A stretch of 64,000 nt of DNA from Diphasiastrum complanatum. Its lineage: Eukaryota > Streptophyta > Lycopodiopsida > Lycopodiales > Lycopodiaceae. The number at the start of each line of letters is the position of its first letter. The first letter of the stretch is position 1. The position numbers and the translations under genes are program-made. The stretch is taken from contig CM055104.1 of the NCBI GenBank assembly GCA_029204225.1, positions 46,320,986 through 46,384,985 of the forward strand, written 5' to 3'. Below, one piece after another: positions 59,582 to 64,000 of the stretch. A model generated the notes under the pieces. It did no database searches. It worked only from the letters and a program-made list of their open reading frames with translations, and was not told where the DNA came from.

Positions 59582-62029
59582 GGCAAGGGCAAAGGCAAGT
59601 CAAAAGGAAAGAGGAAGCCTCCTTCCAAGGATGAGCAAAAGCCCGTTGGAGGTCAAGATGTCAATACTCAAAAGAAGAAAGGGAAGTGCCATTATTGCAA
59701 AAGGTATGGGCACTTCATCAAGGATTGTAAGAAGAAGCTTGCGAAAGAGGAGAGTAAAGGAATTGATACTAGTGCTTCACTTGCTACTTTGGAGCAAGAG
59801 CTTGAAGCTAGTGGTGATCTCTTCAACCAAGACTATGCTTTTGTGTCTAATATTGCTTCTACTAGTACTACTACATCTATGAGGAATTCAGATTCTGTTT
59901 TGCAAGTTGCTGATTTTCAGCCCATTGAATGGGTGATTGATAGTGGTGCTACTCGTCATATGACTTCTCGCAAAGAAGCATTTACTAAATTAGTAAAAGT
60001 GCAAAATGGAAGTAAGGTACAATGTGCGGATGATGCATCTTATTCTATTCATGGAATTGGAATTGTAGCCATCATTTTGCCTAATGGTGAAGAAAAGTAC
60101 ATTAAGAATGTGCTTTATGTTCCGGGAATCAAGAAGAATCTTCTTTCGGTTTCAGCTATGTTGAAGCAAGGACTAGTTGTTGAGTTCAAAGAAGATAAGT
60201 GTCTTGTCAAGGATCCTAAAAGATCACTCTTGATTATTGTTTCGGGAACGGTGCATGCTGGCTTATTCATTATGGATACCTATGAGCGACGAATTCCCTC
60301 TACATGTCTTGTTGCTTCTACATCACAATCATTGGAGTTGGCTGAATTGTGGCACGCAAGGTTTGGGCATCTCAACTTTGCAAGTTTGAAGAAGCTGAAG
60401 ACATTTAATATGGTAGAAGACATTCCTACTATTGAGCAGCCGGAAGGGCATGTATGCGAGGGGTGCATACTTGGAAAGTTTCAAAAGAAACCTTTTCCAA
60501 TTGATGGAACTATAAGGGTTCTTGATAAATTTGATTTGGTTCATAGTGATGTTTGTGGTCCAATGAAGATCGAATCCATTGGAAAGTGCATCTATTTTGT
60601 GACTTTTATTGATGACTTTTCCCGTTTTACATGGATCTATCCTATGAAGGCTAAATCGGAAGTTTTTCAACGTTACAAAGATTTTCTAGCAATGGTGGAA
60701 AATCAGTTTGGGCATTCTTTGAAGACCCTATGTACCGATCCTGGAGGGGAATACATTAAGAATACGTTCAGTGCATTTCTTCGAGAAAAGGAAATTCTAC
60801 ATCAAATGACAACTCCCTATACGCCTCAACAAAATGGTGTTGCCGAGCGAAAGAATCGCACACTCATGGAGATGGCCCGTTGCATGCTCAAAGCAAAGGG
60901 GCTGCCTCACAAGTTTTGGGCTGAAGCGGTTATAACGGCAGCATACATAAGCAATCGTTGTCCTACTAGAGCATTGAAAGTATTAACTCCTTATGAAGTT
61001 TGGTATGGAAAGAAGCCTACAATCTCTCACTTTTGCATTTTTGGTTGTATGGCTTATGCTTTTGTTCCGGATAAACTTCGTACAAAGCTTGAAGATAAAG
61101 GAGTTAAATGCATTTTTGTTGGCTATAGTAGTGAAAGCAAAGGCTATAGGCTGTTCAATTTGAGCACTAATAAGATTATTGTTAGTCGTGATGTGCATTT
61201 TGATGAAAAGAATTCATTGGATGTGGCCCCAACTCATATCTTGAAGGGGGACAACCCACATAGTGTGAATGTTGAAGTTTTTCCAGATTTGGTACCATCT
61301 TCTATTGTTGGAGATAAGGGGCAGCAATCAACCAGTTTCGACCTGCCCAACGCCTCATCAAGTTTAGAGCCTAATGTTCATCAAGAACCGCCCGTTGTTG
61401 CTCAAAATCAGCCTGCAGGAACTGTTGGACAAGGACCAGTTTTGGAAGATCTTGGACAGCCAAGTGCGGTGTCGGAAGATCTTGGACAGCAAATTGTAAG
61501 AATAGACATGGCTGTTGGACAGCCCAAAACAGTCCCACGGTGGCTGTTGTCGAGTTTGCGGGACAGCAAAGTAAGTTCATTTTATGATGGAAAGACACTG
61601 GACTATGTTGATTTTTCAGATTTTGCTCTTACATCTCATGGCAATGTTGCAGAAGAACCTGTTTTCTATGAGCAGGCCAAGGGAGTAAAATGTTGGGAGG
61701 ATGCGATGCAAGATGAGTATGACTCACTTATGAAGAACCAGATTTGGGTTCTTGTTGATCTTCCTCATGGGAAGAAGGCAATTGGTTCTAAATGGGTATA
61801 CAAAATCAAGTATAAGGCAAATGGTACCATTGAAAGGTACAAGGCAAGGCTCGTTGCCAAAGGCTATGCTCAGCAAAAGGGGATTGATTATGATGAGATT
61901 TTTCCTCCTACTGCTCGGATGACTACCGTAAGGGTAGTAACCTCTTTGGCTGCCCACTTTGGTTGGCGTTTGCGGCAACTTGACATAAAGACAGCATTTC
62001 TCAATGGTGATCTCAATGAGGAAGTGTAA
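59582..62029 (+). pseudogene. copia gag-pol frame: zinc knuckle, protease, integrase, RT N-terminus
   Basis: This open frame of 815 codons carries the knuckle CHYCKRYGHFIKDC at 59687 and the protease active site WVIDSGATRHM near 59930. It then carries the pre-integrase LWHARFGHLN, the integrase core (HSDVCGPM, FIDDFSRFTW, TDPGGEY, TPQQNGVAERKNRT) and a chromodomain-free linker. The RT start shows WVLVDLPHGKKAIGSKWVYK, ARLVAKGYAQQKGIDYDEIF and LDIKTAFLNGDLNEEV. It ends at a TAA at 62027 in the middle of RT. RT reads IFPP where most relatives have FAP. It is the longest open frame in the window. Confidence 0.92.
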
Positions 62030-62706
62030 CTTCAACAACCTGCTTTTTTTTTGGTTGAATGCCAAGAAGATAAAGTTTGTCTTCTCAAGAAGGCACTTTA
62101 TGGACTGAAGCAAGCTCCGAGGATGTGGTATCAAAAGATACATGCCTACTTTTGTGATCGACGGTTTACTAATAGTCTTAGCGAATCTACTCTTTATGTC
62201 AAGCATACTTCAGATTATATCATCATTATTTTGCTTTATGTTGATGATATTATTATTACGGGAAGTAATGAGCAGCAGATTGATGCCGTAATACTTGAGC
62301 TTGGTATGGTTTTTGAAACCTCAGATTTAGGCCTATTGCACTTTTATCTTGGTCTTGAATTTGTACAAGAAGGTGCTGGAAAATTTTCATCTCTCAAGAA
62401 CGCTACATTGGGCAGATTTTGAAGCGGTTCAAGATGGAAGATTGCAAGCCGGTTGCTACACCTATGGAGACAGGTCTGAAATTAAGTAGTCAAGGTGATG
62501 GTGAATCATTTGACACTACTTTATATTGTCAAGCTATTGGCTGTCTCATTTACCTATGTAATTCAAGACCGGACATTTCTTATAGTGTCTCACTCATGAG
62601 TCAATTCATGCATGCCCCGATGACATCACATTGGAAAGCGTTGAAGAGCATCTTTCGATATCTTCAAGGAACAAGAAGTCATGGACTGGTTTTTTGTAAT
62701 ACATCC
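62030..62706 (+). pseudogene. copia RT and RNase H remainder
   Basis: Sequence continues in the RT family: VCLLKKALYGLKQAPRMWYQ, the catalytic LLYVDDIIITG and DLGLLHFYLGLE. A frameshift near 62400 leads into KRFKMEDCKPVATPMETGLK, AIGCLIYLCNSRPDISYSVS and HWKALKSIFRYLQGTRSHGL. It is cut at 62706 by the gypsy LTR. Confidence 0.9.
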
Positions 62707-63051
62707 TAACACCACAGTAGGGCAAATTCTAACTGATCCACCCAACCTTGCCTACTCCCTGATATAGAGTAAGCCCCTCCTAGCCCAGTGTGAGGACTGG
62801 TAGCATGCTACTGCCAAGTGTCGACCACGTGGCACTGACGTGGCCGACTGCACGTCGGGACCCAACTGGGGGCCCTATCCTGCTGACAGGGTCCCTAGGC
62901 TGTGTTAGGCCCGCCATGGCTATGGACCATGCTGGGCACACTACTCACACTGTCTTGCCCTGTTGGTCATGTACGCTGGACACGACCCTGACTGTGGTAT
63001 CTGACCTATTTGTGTTCTCTAGGGTTCGGCACTAGTTACGAGCTCGTAACA
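62707..63051 (-). repeat. 3' LTR of a gypsy element
   Basis: On the minus strand it starts TGTTACGAGCTCGTAAC at 63051 and ends GGTGTTA at 62707, with TGTTA/TAACA terminal inverted repeats. A purine tract (AAGGGGGAGGGAG on -) at 63052-63064 adjoins it exactly as a polypurine tract should. Length is 345 bp. Confidence 0.82.
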
Positions 63052-63062
63052 CTCCCTCCCCC

Positions 63063-63437
63063 TTAAGAACCGTCTTGGTCCTCTAAGACAAAGTCTGGAA
63101 AAATCTTGCGAAGGACGCTGCCTCTTTCCCAAGTGGCATTCTCAACAGGCTGATCATTCCATTTAACCAGATATTCTCGGTATAGAGTATGACGAGTCTG
63201 CGTCTCTCTACTATCAAGAATCTCCTCTGGTTCATGTGGAGGTTGTTGAGGATCCAATGGGAGAACTAGAACACTGTCCCCTACCAGATTGTCTGATCTG
63301 GCTAAGGCTTTTCGTAACTGACTTACATGAAAGACTGGAAAAACCTTACTGCTGTGTGAAAGTTCTAGTTCATAGGTGCCTAGTCTCCTACTGATGGTAA
63401 AGGGACCACAATACCTTGGAGACAACTTAGCACACAC
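63063..63437 (-). pseudogene. gypsy integrase end and chromodomain
   Basis: It begins VCAKLSPRYCGPFTISRRLG and LELSHSSKVFPVFHVSQLRK, the GPY/F module of chromovirus integrases. It ends with a chromodomain (EYLVKWNDQPVENATWE). It is separated from the integrase core upstream by one in-frame TGA at 63435-63437. Confidence 0.88.
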
Positions 63438-64000
63438 TCATGATTTGAGGGTTTTAGAGTCAACTGGGACTCTCAAGTAGACTTTCTCACCAGTGGAGAA
63501 CTGCACATCCCGTCTGTGTGGATCTGCATAATGCCTGGCTCGATCCTGGGACTGTCTAATGCTACGCTTAGCATGTTCTATCATCTGGTTTAGGTCCTCT
63601 AAAAAGTTTCTGGCTGCTTCAACTTTTTCTTGTTTAAACCCTACAGCTGTGGGTGAGCGTGGCTGAAAACCGTACATCAACATAAATGGGCTGTATCCCG
63701 TAGCTGAATGTTTGGTACTGTTGTAAGCAAACTCTAATATCGAGAGATACTCCTCCCAATTAGTCTGCTTCTTGCTGACGTATGCACGAAGCATATCCTC
63801 CAGCACTTGATTTACCCTTTCTGTTAGACCCTCCGTCTGTGGATGGTCGGTGGTACTCATATTAAGTTTAGTATGGAGATGATGGAATACTGCCCTCCAA
63901 AAATTTCCAGTAAACTTACTGTCCCGGTCACTGACTATGCCGGAAGGTAGACCGTACAATTTAAATAGCCCGTCTACAAACAACCTCGCAAACTCTGGAG
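63438..64000 (-). pseudogene. gypsy integrase core
   Basis: The frame contains FKLYGLPSGIVSDRDSKFTG, HPQTEGLTERVNQVLEDMLR and WEEYLSILEFAYNSTKHSAT, with the integrase D and E residues visible (SDRDS and QTEGLTER). It is open to the right edge of the window, which cuts it, and ends at the TGA noted for its neighbour. Confidence 0.9.

Larger units (their letters stand above)
57900..62706 (+). mobile_element. Ty1/copia element, nearly full length, 3' end cut by a gypsy insertion
   Basis: The presumed 5' LTR ends just before the primer-binding site TGGTATCAGAGC at 58332-58343; its start is uncertain but lies near 57900. Gag (59044-59581), a long gag-pol frame (59582-62029) and the rest of RT and RNase H (62030-62706) follow on +. 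One frameshift and a few stops break it. Similarity stops at 62706, inside RNase H (after HGLVFCNTS), where a gypsy LTR begins. Confidence 0.88.
62707..64000 (-). mobile_element. chromodomain Ty3/gypsy element (3' part)
   Basis: From right to left on the minus strand come integrase, chromodomain, polypurine tract and 3' LTR. It is inserted into the RNase H region of the copia at 57.9-62.7 kb, so it is the younger of the two. The 5' part lies beyond the right edge. Confidence 0.9.

Overview
The window is nuclear DNA of a land plant with a large, retrotransposon-rich genome. The evidence is spliced genes with GT-AG introns, a plant AP2/ERF transcription factor, a plant-type sterol methyltransferase (SMT1) with kilobase introns full of transposons, and many decayed Ty1/copia, Ty3/gypsy and LINE copies. 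The very long introns and the sequence of the SMT1 N-terminus would fit a fern or another seed-free or gymnosperm-like plant. That is inference; the window alone does not fix the species.

Only two host genes are supported. The first is an ERF transcription factor at 8785-10376 on +. It has two exons separated by a 134-nt intron made mostly of (CT)n and (GC)n microsatellite, and it encodes 485 residues. The second is a sterol C24-methyltransferase (SMT1, sterol biosynthesis) on +. I assembled ten exons between 35763 and 55021 by homology, splice sites and phase. Together they give 251 uninterrupted codons. The last roughly 85 codons of the family are not found before the window ends, so the gene probably runs past base 64000, or else it is 3'-truncated.

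Layout: 1-2420, decayed gypsy on -. 2438-3270, LINE endonuclease on -. 4530-5290, decayed copia on +. 5291-8784, no gene. 8785-10376, ERF gene. 10377-15640, non-coding DNA with microsatellites, a SINE candidate and several tandem duplications. 15640-19702, copia remnants, one of them split by a 1.43-kb Mutator-like element with a 9-bp target duplication. 20108-27400, two gypsy gag regions on - with a G-rich leader and rearranged repeats. 28080-33682, a non-coding LTR element array that contains a second copy of the Mutator-like family. 33683-35762, SMT1 upstream region. 35763-55021, SMT1 exons, with introns 2 and 3 holding gypsy, copia, hAT, SINE and LINE pieces. 55022-64000, probably SMT1 intron 10, with LINE 3' ends, a LINE reverse transcriptase, a fairly complete copia element and a chromodomain gypsy element inserted into that copia.

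The most unusual structure is the Mutator-like family with copies at 17722-19152 and 31057-31923. Its termini are near-identical inverted repeats, and its interior carries at least eight copies of a short palindrome of the form TAGCAC-spacer-GTGCTA. One copy also holds a hairpin with arms of about 150 bp. No cellular pathway or operon-like cluster is encoded beyond SMT1 and the ERF gene.
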